A stretch of 64,000 bases of DNA from CAJWOS01 sp964502005 (GTDB lineage: Bacteria > Myxococcota_A > UBA796 > UBA2385): the NCBI GenBank assembly GCA_964502005.1, contig CAZCUX010000018.1, positions 1 to 64,000 of the forward strand, in the 5' to 3' direction. The notes beneath the pieces are model-generated. The model saw nothing but the letters and a program-made list of their open reading frames with translations, was not told the origin of the DNA and searched no databases. A program made the position numbers and the translations under genes. Shown here piece by piece: positions 9,507 through 18,808 of the stretch; position 1 is the stretch's first letter, and every line of letters begins with the position of its first letter.

Positions 9507-10715
9507 ATGCGCCGATGGAACGCCTTGGTGCCCCTTGTCGTCGCTGCGTGTCGGCCCGACCCGGGCATTCCCGATTACCCCGTACCGCAAGAATGGGACA
9601 TCGCAGCGTCCGACCCCGACTTCTACGGTGACAACCCGTACCAAGACGGCGACCAACGGCTGTCTATCGGCGTATTCTACGAGGGTGGCGCATCCGTCAG
9701 CATCCCCTTGGATGACGTCGTCAATCATTTTTATATCTATGAAAACACTTTTGTATTGTCCGACTCTGACGACCGCGCAGAAGGCTTTGTATCCAATCGA
9801 ATCGTGTCTACGGGAAATGCGTGGTGGGGCGGCGGCGTCCATTGGGACCAGCCGATTGACCTTTCCGACTGGGACACCCTTCACGTCGCCCTAAAGACCC
9901 GCGACGCCAGCATGGCGACGTGGTCCATCGGCATGGCGGGTGGAGGCAACGAAGGCCGCGTCTCGCTTTCCTCCCTCGGCTTCACCGCGGACGGCACTTG
10001 GCAGGTGCTCCAACTGCCCCTCGCCTCCTTTGTCTCGGCAGGCGTTGACCTCAGCCTTGTATCCGTCCCGCTCCTTCTGGTCGGTGATGGCGCCGCCGCC
10101 GATGAATCCGTGCTGATTGACGACCTGTACTTCACCGTCGGCGGCACCAGCGGCGGAGAGGGCGAAACCGAAGAGCCTCCCGATTTCTTGGGCGACGACC
10201 CCTACATCGACGGCGACCAGCGCCTCTCCTTGGGCGTGTTTTATGAGGGCGGGGCATCCGAAATACGCGAAATAGACAACGATACACGTCATTTTTATAT
10301 TTATGACGGCACTTTTTCTGTCACCCAAACCGACAACCGCGTTGAAGGCTACGTTTCGGACAGTTTGACCACAACCGGCGCCGTTTGGTTCGGCGGTGGC
10401 GTGCACTGGGACACCCCAGAGGACCTCTCGGCCTGGAACACCCTGCACGTCTCCCTTCGCTCGTCTTCGCCGTCGTTGGAGGACGCCGAGTTCGGAATGA
10501 CCGGTGGGGGCGTCGAAGCGCGCGTCCGCCTCTCATCGCTCGGTTTCGTCGCGGATGGCACCTGGCAAACTTTCGACGTGCCACTGTCGTCGTTTTCAGA
10601 CGGTGGCGCGGACCTCTCCGCGGTGTCCGTGCCGTTGCTGATTGTCGGCGAGGGCGTCACCCTCGGAGACACCTTGATGGTCGACGACCTATACCTGACC
10701 GTGGAGGGCCCATGA
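9507..10715 (+). CDS. Lipoprotein with two tandem beta-sandwich repeats, likely glucan-binding
   Basis: 402 residues from the ATG at 9507. A longer upstream frame exists but overlaps the previous gene, and MRRWNALVPLVVAAC gives a clean lipoprotein signal (Cys15). The mature protein is an internal duplication. Each ~180-residue copy starts G-D-[ND]-P-Y-x-D-G-D-Q-R-L-S-[IL]-G-V-F-Y-E-G-G and ends with a V/L-[IV]-D-D-L-Y-[FL]-T-V strand, with W[WF]GGGVHW in the middle. The exposed aromatics and the terminal DDLY strand suggest a carbohydrate-binding jelly roll. The stop overlaps the GH16 start by ATGA. The function is inferred from context and fold. Confidence 0.8.
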   Translation: MRRWNALVPLVVAACRPDPGIPDYPVPQEWDIAASDPDFYGDNPYQDGDQRLSIGVFYEGGASVSIPLDDVVNHFYIYENTFVLSDSDDRAEGFVSNRIVSTGNAWWGGGVHWDQPIDLSDWDTLHVALKTRDASMATWSIGMAGGGNEGRVSLSSLGFTADGTWQVLQLPLASFVSAGVDLSLVSVPLLLVGDGAAADESVLIDDLYFTVGGTSGGEGETEEPPDFLGDDPYIDGDQRLSLGVFYEGGASEIREIDNDTRHFYIYDGTFSVTQTDNRVEGYVSDSLTTTGAVWFGGGVHWDTPEDLSAWNTLHVSLRSSSPSLEDAEFGMTGGGVEARVRLSSLGFVADGTWQTFDVPLSSFSDGGADLSAVSVPLLIVGEGVTLGDTLMVDDLYLTVEGP

Positions 10716-11521
10716 GCCGGCGTTTTTGCCTTCCCGTGGCCGTTTCCGTCGCATGCGCTCCCCCAACTGCGCCCACCGGCCCGGTCGAAACCGGCTGGAC
10801 CCAAGTCTGGTCCGACGAGTTCGACGGCCCCGCCGGCGCGGCTCCCGCCGAACACTGGAAGCCCGACGTAGGCGGCGATGGCTGGGGCAACAACCAGCTT
10901 GAGTTCAACACCGACCGCATCGAAAACGCATTTTTGGATGGAGACGGAAACCTCGTAATTCGCGCGTTGACCGAGGATTACGAAGGCAACCGATATACCT
11001 CGGCCCGCTTGACCACCGCGGGTAGCGTAGAAGTAGGGCCCGCCCGCGTCGAAGCGCGCATACAAGCACCCGCAGGAGACGGCATCTGGCCGGCATTCTG
11101 GCTGTTGGGCAGTGATATTGGCACCCTCGGCTGGCCTGCGTGCGGCGAAATCGACATCTTCGAGCTGCGCGGCCAAGAGCCCGAAGTGGTGCTCACAACC
11201 GTGCATGGCCCGGGCTATTCGGGTGCAGACGGCATCGGGACCACCTCCGTTTTGCCCGACGCCACCGCCGCCGATTCCTTTCACACTTATGCGGTGGACA
11301 TCGACCCCGACCACCTCGTGTGGTGGGTCGATGGCCGCCGGGTCCATACGGTGCGGCCCGGTGACCTTCCCGACGGCGCCGCCTGGGCCTTCGACGACAC
11401 CTTCTTCCTCATCCTCAACGTCGCGGTCGGCGGCAACCTCGTTGGCGACCCCAACGCGACGACACCGTTTCCGGCCGACCTTCGGGTCGATTGGGTTCGC
11501 GTGTTTGAGCGCAGCCAATGA
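10712..11521 (+). CDS. GH16 endo-beta-1,3-glucanase (laminarinase-like) lipoprotein
   Basis: 269 residues. The lipoprotein signal has Cys15 (VSVAC). The GH16 fold is clear: WSDEFDGP near the start, GWGNNQLEF, then the catalytic motif GEIDIFE with nucleophile Glu146, Asp148 and acid/base Glu151, and the closing NVAVGGNLVGD and DWVRVFE strands. The E-I-D-x-x-E form with the surrounding sequence resembles bacterial laminarinases/lichenases, which hydrolyse internal beta-1,3 (or mixed) glucan bonds with retention. It is probably anchored on the envelope to make oligosaccharides for the following importer. The start overlaps the preceding stop (ATGA), and its stop overlaps the next start likewise. 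Confidence 0.93.
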   Translation: MSRRFCLPVAVSVACAPPTAPTGPVETGWTQVWSDEFDGPAGAAPAEHWKPDVGGDGWGNNQLEFNTDRIENAFLDGDGNLVIRALTEDYEGNRYTSARLTTAGSVEVGPARVEARIQAPAGDGIWPAFWLLGSDIGTLGWPACGEIDIFELRGQEPEVVLTTVHGPGYSGADGIGTTSVLPDATAADSFHTYAVDIDPDHLVWWVDGRRVHTVRPGDLPDGAAWAFDDTFFLILNVAVGGNLVGDPNATTPFPADLRVDWVRVFERSQ

Positions 11522-13173
11522 AGGGTGTTGCGGCCTTGGGAATCGGGCTTGCGTGCGCGGTCAGCCTGCATTGCGCTCCGCCTACGCACACCCGCGCCCC
11601 TGGCGTGATGGTCGTGGTGCAGGAGCAACAAGGCACCTGGCTGCGGAACTTCAACCCATTCCTGCTCGGCGGCGCGCGGTGGCCGACCGCCGCGGGCATT
11701 CACGAGCCGCTGCTGGTCTACAATCCCATGACCCGCGCGTATACCCCTTGGCTCGCGACCCACTGGCACTGGGACGAGCCAGCGACCGTGCTCTCCTTTG
11801 GCATACGCGAAAACGCCCGCTGGTCCGACGGAGAGCCCGTTACTGCCCACGATGTCGCCTTCACATTCCAATTGTTGCGCGAATACCCCGCGCTCGATGC
11901 GGGTGGCGTCTGGCGCATTCTCGCATCGGTAGAGGCCGTCGATGCGTCCACCGTCCGCTTCACGTTCTTGCGGCCATTTTCCCCTGGACTTCTCGAAGTC
12001 GCGCACACCCCTATCGTTCCGACCCACATTTGGTCGACAGTCAAAGACCCCGTCACGTTTACCAATCCAAACCCCGTCGCATCGGGGCCGTTTACCGAAG
12101 TGCTGCGCTTTGACAGCCAAGTCTTTGAATTGGGCCGCAATCCATACCACTGGAGTGGCACCGAGGGCGTCTCGGCGCTTCGCTTCCCCGCGATGTCGTC
12201 CAACGACCAAATCACGTTGGCTCTCGCACAAGGCGATATCGATTGGGCGGGGGCCTTCGTACCGGCGGTGGAGCGCACCTTTGTTTCGCGCGACCCTGAG
12301 CACCATTTGGCATGGTTTCCCCGCGTCGGCGACACCGTCTTCCTCTATGTAAATACCACAAGACCGCCCTTGGACCAAGCCGAAGTCCGCAAGGCCATCA
12401 GCACGGCCATCAATCGCGAAAAGCTCGTTCAAATCGCAATGTACGACTACACTATCCCCTCACACCCAACCGGACTCTCGGATGGGTATGTTGGGTGGAG
12501 AATCGAAGATGTGCCCGAGGCCCAGAACTGGGTTCGCTACGACCCCCAAGGAGCCGAGCAGCGCCTCGATGCGGCCGGGTTTTTGCGGGGTCCCGATGGC
12601 CTGCGGCGGGGACCAGACGGGAACGTATTGTCTGTTGAGCTGACCACGCCCGCCGGTTGGTCCGATTGGGTGCGGGCCGCGCAGGTCATCGCCCGCGACT
12701 TACGCGCAATCGGGATTGACGTGCAAGTGCAAGGCAGGGACTTTACGGCTTGGTTTGACCGCGTCACCCGTGGAGAGTTTTCTTTGTCCCTCGGCTGGGC
12801 CACGAGTGGACCCACCCCCTACCGCATGATGCGCGGCCTCATGGACCCCGAAGGCGTGGTCCCGATTGGCACCTCGGCCGGCGCAAACTGGCACCGATAC
12901 GGAAGCAAGCGCGCCGAGGTCTTGTTTGACGCCTTCGAAGCCACGGTCGACCCCGACGCCCAGCATAAAATTGCAGCCGATATACAACAGGTGTTTCTTG
13001 ATGAAGCCCCTGCCCTTCCGTTGTTTCCCTCCGCGTCGTGGGGGGAGGCCAACACGCGCTGGGTGGACGGCTTTCCAAGCCCGGACGCACCCTACGCGCG
13101 TCTTTCGCCCAACTCCGCACCCGAGCCGCTCCTCGTGATGACCCAGCTGCGATGGCGGGAGGCGGCGAAATGA
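11518..13173 (+). CDS. ABC transporter substrate-binding lipoprotein (SBP family 5)
   Basis: 551 residues with a lipoprotein signal ending LHC (Cys19). This is a family 5 extracellular solute-binding protein (DppA/OppA-like): NFNPFLLGG, WSDGEPVTAHDVAFTFQLL (the family hallmark), VRKAISTAINREKLVQIA and LPLFP near the end. Members bind peptides, but homologous systems in Thermotoga and others bind cello- and laminari-oligosaccharides. Being wedged between GH16 and GH1 genes, it most likely captures beta-gluco-oligosaccharides. It overlaps both neighbours by 4 nt and is the first gene of the five-gene importer. Confidence 0.94.
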   Translation: MKGVAALGIGLACAVSLHCAPPTHTRAPGVMVVVQEQQGTWLRNFNPFLLGGARWPTAAGIHEPLLVYNPMTRAYTPWLATHWHWDEPATVLSFGIRENARWSDGEPVTAHDVAFTFQLLREYPALDAGGVWRILASVEAVDASTVRFTFLRPFSPGLLEVAHTPIVPTHIWSTVKDPVTFTNPNPVASGPFTEVLRFDSQVFELGRNPYHWSGTEGVSALRFPAMSSNDQITLALAQGDIDWAGAFVPAVERTFVSRDPEHHLAWFPRVGDTVFLYVNTTRPPLDQAEVRKAISTAINREKLVQIAMYDYTIPSHPTGLSDGYVGWRIEDVPEAQNWVRYDPQGAEQRLDAAGFLRGPDGLRRGPDGNVLSVELTTPAGWSDWVRAAQVIARDLRAIGIDVQVQGRDFTAWFDRVTRGEFSLSLGWATSGPTPYRMMRGLMDPEGVVPIGTSAGANWHRYGSKRAEVLFDAFEATVDPDAQHKIAADIQQVFLDEAPALPLFPSASWGEANTRWVDGFPSPDAPYARLSPNSAPEPLLVMTQLRWREAAK

Positions 13174-14156
13174 GCGCGCGCGGCCCCCAAATCTTGCGTC
13201 GTATGGGGTTCTACGCGCTCGCGGTCTGGGCGGCGGTCACGCTCAATTTCTTCTTGCCACGGCTTATGCCCGGCGACCCCGCTTCGGCCATTTTCGCTCG
13301 ATTTCAGGGCACCCTCGACCCATCTGCCCTCGACGCCATGCGCACGGCCTTCGGCGTCTCCGACGCACCGCTCTTGGTCCAATATGTCGCCTACCTCGCA
13401 AACGTCGCCCAAGGAGAGCTTGGAACCAGCCTCGTCTATTTCCCAGCACCCGTTACCGAAGTGATCGGCACGGGCCTCTTATGGACGATATTTTTGGCGG
13501 GAAGCGCACTGGTGCTCTCGTTTGCCGTGGGTTCAGGAATTGGCGCGGTGGCCGCTTGGCGACGCGGAGGCTGGCTGGACACCATCGCACCGCCGCTTTT
13601 CGCGTTTATCGGCGCGTTTCCGTACTTCTGGCTGGCGATGGCCGCGGTATGGGCATTTGGGTTCCAACTCGGCTGGTTTCCGGTGCGCCACGCCGTCGAC
13701 CCCGACATTCCGCCCGGCAAGCCTGCAATTTGGGTACTGAGCGTCCTCCAGCACGCCATTTTGCCCGCAGCGACGATGGTTGTGGCTTCCCTTGGCGGAT
13801 GGCTGCTGACCCTTCGCAATACCCTCGTCGGCGTGCTCGACACCGACTCCGTTCGTTATTCCCAAGCACGGGGCCTGCCGCCGCGTCGGATTTTTTGGCA
13901 CTACGCCGTACGAAGCGCGTTGTTGCCCAGCCTGACGAGCTTTGGCATGGCAATTGGTTTTGTGCTCTCCGGTTCGTTGTTGACCGAAATCGTGTTTGGC
14001 TACCCCGGCCAAGGCTACCTTTTGCTGCAAGCTGTGCGTGGACAGGACTATCCGCTGCTCCAAGGTCTATTCCTGACCATCTCGCTCGCGGTTCTGGCGG
14101 CAAACTTCATCGTCGACTTGGTCAGCGTCCTGCTTGACCCCCGGACCCGTACATGA
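13170..14156 (+). CDS. ABC transporter permease, DppB/OppB type
   Basis: 328 residues from the ATG at 13170, which overlaps the preceding stop. The longer frame upstream lies inside the binding-protein gene. There are about six membrane segments, the N-terminal signature LPRLMPGDPASAI, and the EAA loop around YSQARGLPPRRIFWHYAVRSALLPS that contacts the ATPases. It pairs with the next permease to form the channel of the oligosaccharide importer. Confidence 0.94.
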   Translation: MSARGPQILRRMGFYALAVWAAVTLNFFLPRLMPGDPASAIFARFQGTLDPSALDAMRTAFGVSDAPLLVQYVAYLANVAQGELGTSLVYFPAPVTEVIGTGLLWTIFLAGSALVLSFAVGSGIGAVAAWRRGGWLDTIAPPLFAFIGAFPYFWLAMAAVWAFGFQLGWFPVRHAVDPDIPPGKPAIWVLSVLQHAILPAATMVVASLGGWLLTLRNTLVGVLDTDSVRYSQARGLPPRRIFWHYAVRSALLPSLTSFGMAIGFVLSGSLLTEIVFGYPGQGYLLLQAVRGQDYPLLQGLFLTISLAVLAANFIVDLVSVLLDPRTRT

Positions 14157-15025
14157 AGGCGTTGTGGAACCACTCCCAAGCCCGCGTGGGGCTGTTGCTG
14201 CTGGTGCTGCTGTTTGCAGTCGCGCTGGTGGGGCCTTGGTTGGTCGGCGACCCCGACGCATTCGTCGCCCGACCGCTGTCGCCGCCATCCTCCGAACATT
14301 GGCTTGGAACCACCGGACAAGGCCAAGACGTGCTCGCACAAACCGTCGTCGGCGCGCGCACGACCCTCGGCCTCGGTGTGTTGGTCGGGGTGCTGGTCGT
14401 GCTTCTTGGGTCGGTCATTGGCGGACTCGCCGGATTTTGGGGCGGCCTCGTCGATGAAGCCTTGTCGTTGCTCATCAACGTCTCCCTCGTCTTGCCGGGA
14501 CTACCGTTGATGGTCGTGTTGGCCGCGTTTCTCCCCGCCGGACCCGTCTCGATGGCGGCGGTCTTGGTCTTCACCGGCTGGGCGTGGAACGCGCGGGTGG
14601 TGCGCAGCCAAGTGCTGAGCATTCGCAAACGCGACTTCGTCGACGCCGCTATCTTGGCCGGAGAATCGCCCCTTCGCGTGCTGTTATGGGAGATTTTGCC
14701 CAATATGGCGTCCTTGCTTGGCGGCGCACTTATTGGTGCTACCACTTACGCTATTGGTGCACAAGTCGGCTTAGAGTTCCTGGGACTCGGCGACCTCAGC
14801 GCCGTTACCTGGGGAACCAACCTTTATTGGGCCACCAATGACAGCGCGCTATTGACCGGTTCTTGGTGGACATTTGTGCCCACGGGCAGCGCCATCGCAA
14901 TCACCGGCCTCGCCTTGTCCTTGGTCAACTTTGGACTGGATGCGATGACCAATCCGGCACTCTCCGCCCGCGCCAACAACGGTGAGGCCGGCCCCCAGCC
15001 TACGCCCGTGCGGCGCACCCCATGA
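14153..15025 (+). CDS. ABC transporter permease, DppC/OppC type
   Basis: 290 residues with six predicted membrane segments. It has the DppC-type start (ALVGPWLVGD, then HWLGTTGQGQDVLAQTVVGART) and the EAA loop FVDAAILAGESPLRVLLWEIL. It overlaps the DppB-like gene by 4 nt and the first ATPase gene by 4 nt, as expected for a co-translated heterodimeric permease. Confidence 0.94.
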   Translation: MKALWNHSQARVGLLLLVLLFAVALVGPWLVGDPDAFVARPLSPPSSEHWLGTTGQGQDVLAQTVVGARTTLGLGVLVGVLVVLLGSVIGGLAGFWGGLVDEALSLLINVSLVLPGLPLMVVLAAFLPAGPVSMAAVLVFTGWAWNARVVRSQVLSIRKRDFVDAAILAGESPLRVLLWEILPNMASLLGGALIGATTYAIGAQVGLEFLGLGDLSAVTWGTNLYWATNDSALLTGSWWTFVPTGSAIAITGLALSLVNFGLDAMTNPALSARANNGEAGPQPTPVRRTP

Positions 15026-15981
15026 GCGCGCCGATTCTCGACATTCGCGACCTTCGGGTCGCATTCGGCACCACCGACATCCTGCACGGCGTCTCCCTGC
15101 AGGTGACCCGCGGCGAGATTGTCGGGCTCGTCGGGGAGTCGGGTAGCGGAAAGACCACACTCGTGCAAGGCGCGCTTCGCCTCCTTGGACCTCCCGGCGT
15201 GATTACTGGTGGTGACGTATCTCTCGCGGGACACGACGTCCTGGCGGCCCCACCGGACACATTGCGAAAACTGTGGTGGAGCACCGTCTCGTTGGTGCCC
15301 CAGCAGGCGCTCAACGCCCTCAATCCGATGCTCACCATCGGCGCCCACTTCGACGATACCCTCGCTGCGCACGGCATCCCGAGCGCGTCCGAGCGCCGAC
15401 GCCGCGCACGCGAAAGCATGGCCCTCGTCGACCTCGCACCCGAAACACTCGATGCCCACCCCCACATGCTCTCTGGCGGAATGCGCCAACGGGTCGCGAT
15501 TGCGCTGGCGTTGGTGCTTGACCCCAAGTTGGTGGTCTTCGACGAACCCACCACGGCGCTCGACGTCGTCGTCGAACGAGAGATTCTCGACCGCATTCGC
15601 GCCCTCCAAGCCGCGCGCGGGTTTGCGGCGGTCTTCATTACCCACGACCTCTCGCTCCTCGCGACCATCGCCGACCGCATCGCGGTGCTCTACGCGGGAA
15701 CCCTGGTCGAAGTCGCACCAGCAGCCGCTTTGGGCGGTCCCCAGAGTCATCCATACACGCGCGGCCTGCTCCACGCACGCCCGCCCAATATCGGCGAGGA
15801 ACGCGCGGCAGTGCCGATTCCCGGCGCACCTCCGCGCCCTGGCACCCGCACCGCCGGATGCGTGTTTGCGCCTCGCTGCCCCGTGCGGCAAGCGGTCTGT
15901 TCGGACGCGACTCCTCCCACCCAAACCCGCGCGAACCACCAGGTGGCCTGCATTCACGCATTTGTGGGAGACACGCCATGA
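15022..15981 (+). CDS. ABC transporter ATP-binding protein, DppD/OppD type
   Basis: 319 residues. Walker A is GESGSGKTT (38-46), the Q-loop is VPQQALNALNP, the signature is LSGGMRQR (150-157), Walker B is LVVFDEPTTALD (170-181) and the switch is ITHDLSLL. The C-terminal oligopeptide-transporter extension carries the usual Cys motif (CVFAPRCPVRQAVC), which in some members binds an iron-sulfur cluster. It powers import with the next gene product. Confidence 0.94.
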   Translation: MSAPILDIRDLRVAFGTTDILHGVSLQVTRGEIVGLVGESGSGKTTLVQGALRLLGPPGVITGGDVSLAGHDVLAAPPDTLRKLWWSTVSLVPQQALNALNPMLTIGAHFDDTLAAHGIPSASERRRRARESMALVDLAPETLDAHPHMLSGGMRQRVAIALALVLDPKLVVFDEPTTALDVVVEREILDRIRALQAARGFAAVFITHDLSLLATIADRIAVLYAGTLVEVAPAAALGGPQSHPYTRGLLHARPPNIGEERAAVPIPGAPPRPGTRTAGCVFAPRCPVRQAVCSDATPPTQTRANHQVACIHAFVGDTP

Positions 15982-16949
15982 CGTCTCCCCTGTTGTCCGT
16001 GGATGGCGTAGGCGTCCGCTTTCCCCGCGGCGGCTGGTTCTCCCGCAGCACCCTCCGTGCTGCCCACAACGTGAGCTTCGCGGTAGAGCGCGGCGAAGTG
16101 GTGGCGTTGGTGGGCGAATCGGGGAGCGGAAAGTCCACGCTGGGCCGGGTCATCGCCGGTTTGCAGCACGCCAGCGCTGGCACGATTTCCTTCGAAGGCG
16201 AGCCACTGCCGATTCTCCCGTCGACGGCCCGCGACCCGCGCACCCGCCAACGAATTCAAATGGTCTTCCAAGACCCGTATTCTTCGCTCAATCCGGTCCA
16301 CACGCTCTTGCACCACATCGCTCGCCCCCTGCACCTTCACGGACGCGCAGGCGCCGATGTGCGCGCGACCGCCGCGCAGTTGCTCGACCAAGTGGGCTTG
16401 TCACCGGGCATAGATTTTTTGGACCGGCGCCCCCACGAGCTCTCGGGCGGGCAACGGCAACGGGTCGCCATCGCACGCGCCTTGGCGCCCGGCCCGTCCG
16501 TCTTGGTGGCCGACGAGCCCACCGCTTCCTTGGACGTCTCGGTGCGTATGGAAGTGCTGCTGCTGCTCCGGCGCCTACAGCGAGAGCAAGGCCTGGGCGT
16601 GCTTTTCATTACGCACGACCTCGCCGCCGCGCAGTTTATGGCAGACCGCATCGTCGTGCTGTATGCCGGACAAGTGATGGAACAAGGGCCGACCGCGCGG
16701 GTGCTCTCTACGCCCAGCCACCCCTACACACAGCTCCTCATCGCCGCCGCACGGCACAAACCCGGCCCGCTTCCCGCACGTTCCGGTACACCGCCGGTCA
16801 TCGACCCACCGCCGGGCTGCCCCTTCGCCGCCCGCTGCCACGCCGCAAGCTCCGATTGCCTCGGGCCAACGCTCGTCCCACGCGCGCTGCCGCGTGCCGC
16901 CGGAGAAGGTCCGTGGTGGAGCCTCTGCCAGCGAACTCCCGAAAACTGA
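15978..16949 (+). CDS. ABC transporter ATP-binding protein, DppF/OppF type
   Basis: 323 residues from the ATG at 15978, overlapping the previous stop. Walker A is GESGSGKST (46-54), the Q-loop is VFQDPYSSLNP, the signature is LSGGQRQR, Walker B is VLVADEPTASLD, the switch is ITHDLAA, and the C-terminal Cys motif is CPFAARCHAASSDC. It completes the SBP-B-C-D-F importer. Its stop codon lies inside a copy of the CTGAAT-N4-ATTCA inverted repeat. Confidence 0.94.
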   Translation: MTSPLLSVDGVGVRFPRGGWFSRSTLRAAHNVSFAVERGEVVALVGESGSGKSTLGRVIAGLQHASAGTISFEGEPLPILPSTARDPRTRQRIQMVFQDPYSSLNPVHTLLHHIARPLHLHGRAGADVRATAAQLLDQVGLSPGIDFLDRRPHELSGGQRQRVAIARALAPGPSVLVADEPTASLDVSVRMEVLLLLRRLQREQGLGVLFITHDLAAAQFMADRIVVLYAGQVMEQGPTARVLSTPSHPYTQLLIAAARHKPGPLPARSGTPPVIDPPPGCPFAARCHAASSDCLGPTLVPRALPRAAGEGPWWSLCQRTPEN

Positions 16950-16963
16950 ATCGCCATTCATTT
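16946..16963 (+). repeat. Inverted-repeat motif, copy A (CTGAAT-N4-ATTCATTT)
   Basis: CTGAAT, spacer CGCC, ATTCATTT. It overlaps the stop of the importer gene and lies 22 nt before the GH1 start. Similar elements occur at 30079-30103, 45856-45882 and 50809-50832. Confidence 0.6.
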
Positions 16964-16984
16964 CCATCCCGCCCCTGGTGAACT

Positions 16985-18367
16985 ATGTCCTCCCTTCGTT
17001 CGTTTCCTCCCGGTTTCACGTTTGGTGTCGCGACGTCGTCGTACCAAATTGAAGGCGCGCACGACAAAGATGGGCGCCTGCCGAGCATCTGGGACACCTT
17101 CTGCCGAACGCCTGGCAAGGTGGTCCGAATGGAAAACGGCGACGTCGCATGTGACCACTACCACCGCTGGGCCGAAGACATCGCGCTGATGCGCACACTC
17201 GGTGTTGACGCCTACCGCTTTTCAATCGCGTGGCCGCGGATTTTGCCGACCGGCTTCGCGCGCAGCCCCAACCTCGCGGGCCTCGACTGGTACGACCGAT
17301 TTGTCGACGCGCTCCTCGAAGCGGGCATCACGCCCTGGGTCACGTTGTACCACTGGGACCTGCCCCAACCACTCGAAGATGCAGGTGGCTGGCCGTCCCG
17401 CGACATTGTGGACCATTTTGTCCATTATGCAGATGTCGTGAGCCGACGACTGGGCGACCGCGTCAACCACTGGATTACGCACAATGAGCCGTGGTGCGCG
17501 GCGATGCTCGGCTATATGACCGGCGAGCACGCGCCTGGACACAAAGATTGGCCGAAGGCCCTCGCTGCTGCCCACCACATCCTGTTGTCCCATGGCCGCG
17601 CCGTTCCCGTCATCCGGGCCAACAGTCCGGGCAGCAAGGTCGGCATTACGCTCAACCTCACGCCCGGCGAACCCGCCTCGCCAAGCGCCGCCGATGCCGA
17701 CGCTACACGGCATTTCGACGGATTTTTCAATCGCTGGTTCCTCGACCCCTGCTATGGGCGCCCCTACCCCGCCGATATGGTCGCCGATTACACCCGTTTG
17801 GGGCGTTTGCCGCCCGAAGGCCTGCCCTTCTTACGCGAAGGCGACATCGAAGAGATTGCCGCTCCTACCGACTTTCTCGGCATCAATTTTTATAGCCGCG
17901 CCGTCCTTCGCAGCGACCAAATTCCTGAAGACGAAAACGCTCCCCGCACCATCCCGGTGCCTGGCCCCGACCAAGTCACGGACATGGGTTGGGAAATCGC
18001 TCCCGACTCCTTGCGGGCCCTCCTCCTGCGCCTCACCGCCGATTATCCCGTCCACCAGATGTTTATCACCGAAAACGGCGCAGCTTGGCCCGAAGGCCCC
18101 GGCCCCGATGGTTCGGTCGCGGACACCCGCCGCCGCGCGTATCTTTACGCACATCTACAAGCTTGTCTCGACGCCATCGACCAAGGCGCGCCCCTGGCGG
18201 GCTACTTCGGCTGGTCATTGATGGACAACTTCGAATGGGCGTTTGGTTATGAGAAGCGGTTTGGCCTCGTCCATGTCGACTTTGAAACCCAACAGCGCAC
18301 CCTCAAGGACTCCGCCTTGTGGTTCGCGAACGTCGTCCAGCAGCGGAAGTTGGTCCCCACCCCGTAA
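16985..18367 (+). CDS. GH1 beta-glucosidase
   Basis: 460 residues with no signal peptide, so cytoplasmic. It is full length for GH1. The N-terminal signature FTFGVATSSYQIEGA (11-25), acid/base Glu168 in THNEPW, nucleophile Glu363 in FITENGAA, and the GWSLMDNFEWAFGYEKRFGLVHVD segment near the C-terminus are all present. It hydrolyses beta-glucosides, here most likely laminari- or cello-oligosaccharides brought in by the upstream importer. It starts 35 nt after the last transporter gene, with inverted-repeat copy A between them. Confidence 0.95.
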   Translation: MSSLRSFPPGFTFGVATSSYQIEGAHDKDGRLPSIWDTFCRTPGKVVRMENGDVACDHYHRWAEDIALMRTLGVDAYRFSIAWPRILPTGFARSPNLAGLDWYDRFVDALLEAGITPWVTLYHWDLPQPLEDAGGWPSRDIVDHFVHYADVVSRRLGDRVNHWITHNEPWCAAMLGYMTGEHAPGHKDWPKALAAAHHILLSHGRAVPVIRANSPGSKVGITLNLTPGEPASPSAADADATRHFDGFFNRWFLDPCYGRPYPADMVADYTRLGRLPPEGLPFLREGDIEEIAAPTDFLGINFYSRAVLRSDQIPEDENAPRTIPVPGPDQVTDMGWEIAPDSLRALLLRLTADYPVHQMFITENGAAWPEGPGPDGSVADTRRRAYLYAHLQACLDAIDQGAPLAGYFGWSLMDNFEWAFGYEKRFGLVHVDFETQQRTLKDSALWFANVVQQRKLVPTP

Positions 18368-18453
18368 GACTGCGCGTGGTCGAACTGCTCCGGTGGGGTG
18401 TCTCCGTGTCGCGCATCCGCTAAGCTACCCATGCAACAACACGGAGCCACCCG

Positions 18454-18774
18454 ATGGGACGCGACAACAAAGCCCGCAAGCGCGAACGAAAGGCCCGAAA
18501 TGCCGCAATCCGTCGCGGCGAAGGGCCGCCCCGTCGTCCTACCTACCCCCTCGACCCCGCCGACCACGAGGATGTTCACGGCCCGATTCGTTGGCGCGAC
18601 CCCCGGACCCGGTGGTTGTACCTCTCGGCAAGGGGCGGAGCACGCCTGTCGTTTGTACCCACGAGCCTCACTGTCCCGGTGAATATGGATTCACCCGAGG
18701 CGCCCGAAGCGCTGCGAAAAGCCGTAGTGGAGGCACTCCAGCAGGCTCCCACGGTCGACGCATTCGAAGATTAG
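18454..18774 (+). CDS. Small basic hypothetical protein
   Basis: 106 residues with a strongly basic N-terminus (MGRDNKARKRERKARNAAIR) and no signal peptide or membrane segment. GGAG lies about 8 nt before the ATG. The composition suggests a nucleic-acid- or ribosome-binding segment, but no family was recognised. It lies 86 nt after the GH1 gene and could be the tail of that transcript. Confidence 0.6.
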   Translation: MGRDNKARKRERKARNAAIRRGEGPPRRPTYPLDPADHEDVHGPIRWRDPRTRWLYLSARGGARLSFVPTSLTVPVNMDSPEAPEALRKAVVEALQQAPTVDAFED

Positions 18775-18808
18775 CGGCGTCCACCGATGGATGCGCAGCG
18801 ATGCGCGT

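Noticed and set aside
15209..16981. 590-codon open frame in the plus strand, offset from the transporter genes
   Set aside because: It crosses both ATPase genes in another frame; the Walker and signature motifs identify the true frames.
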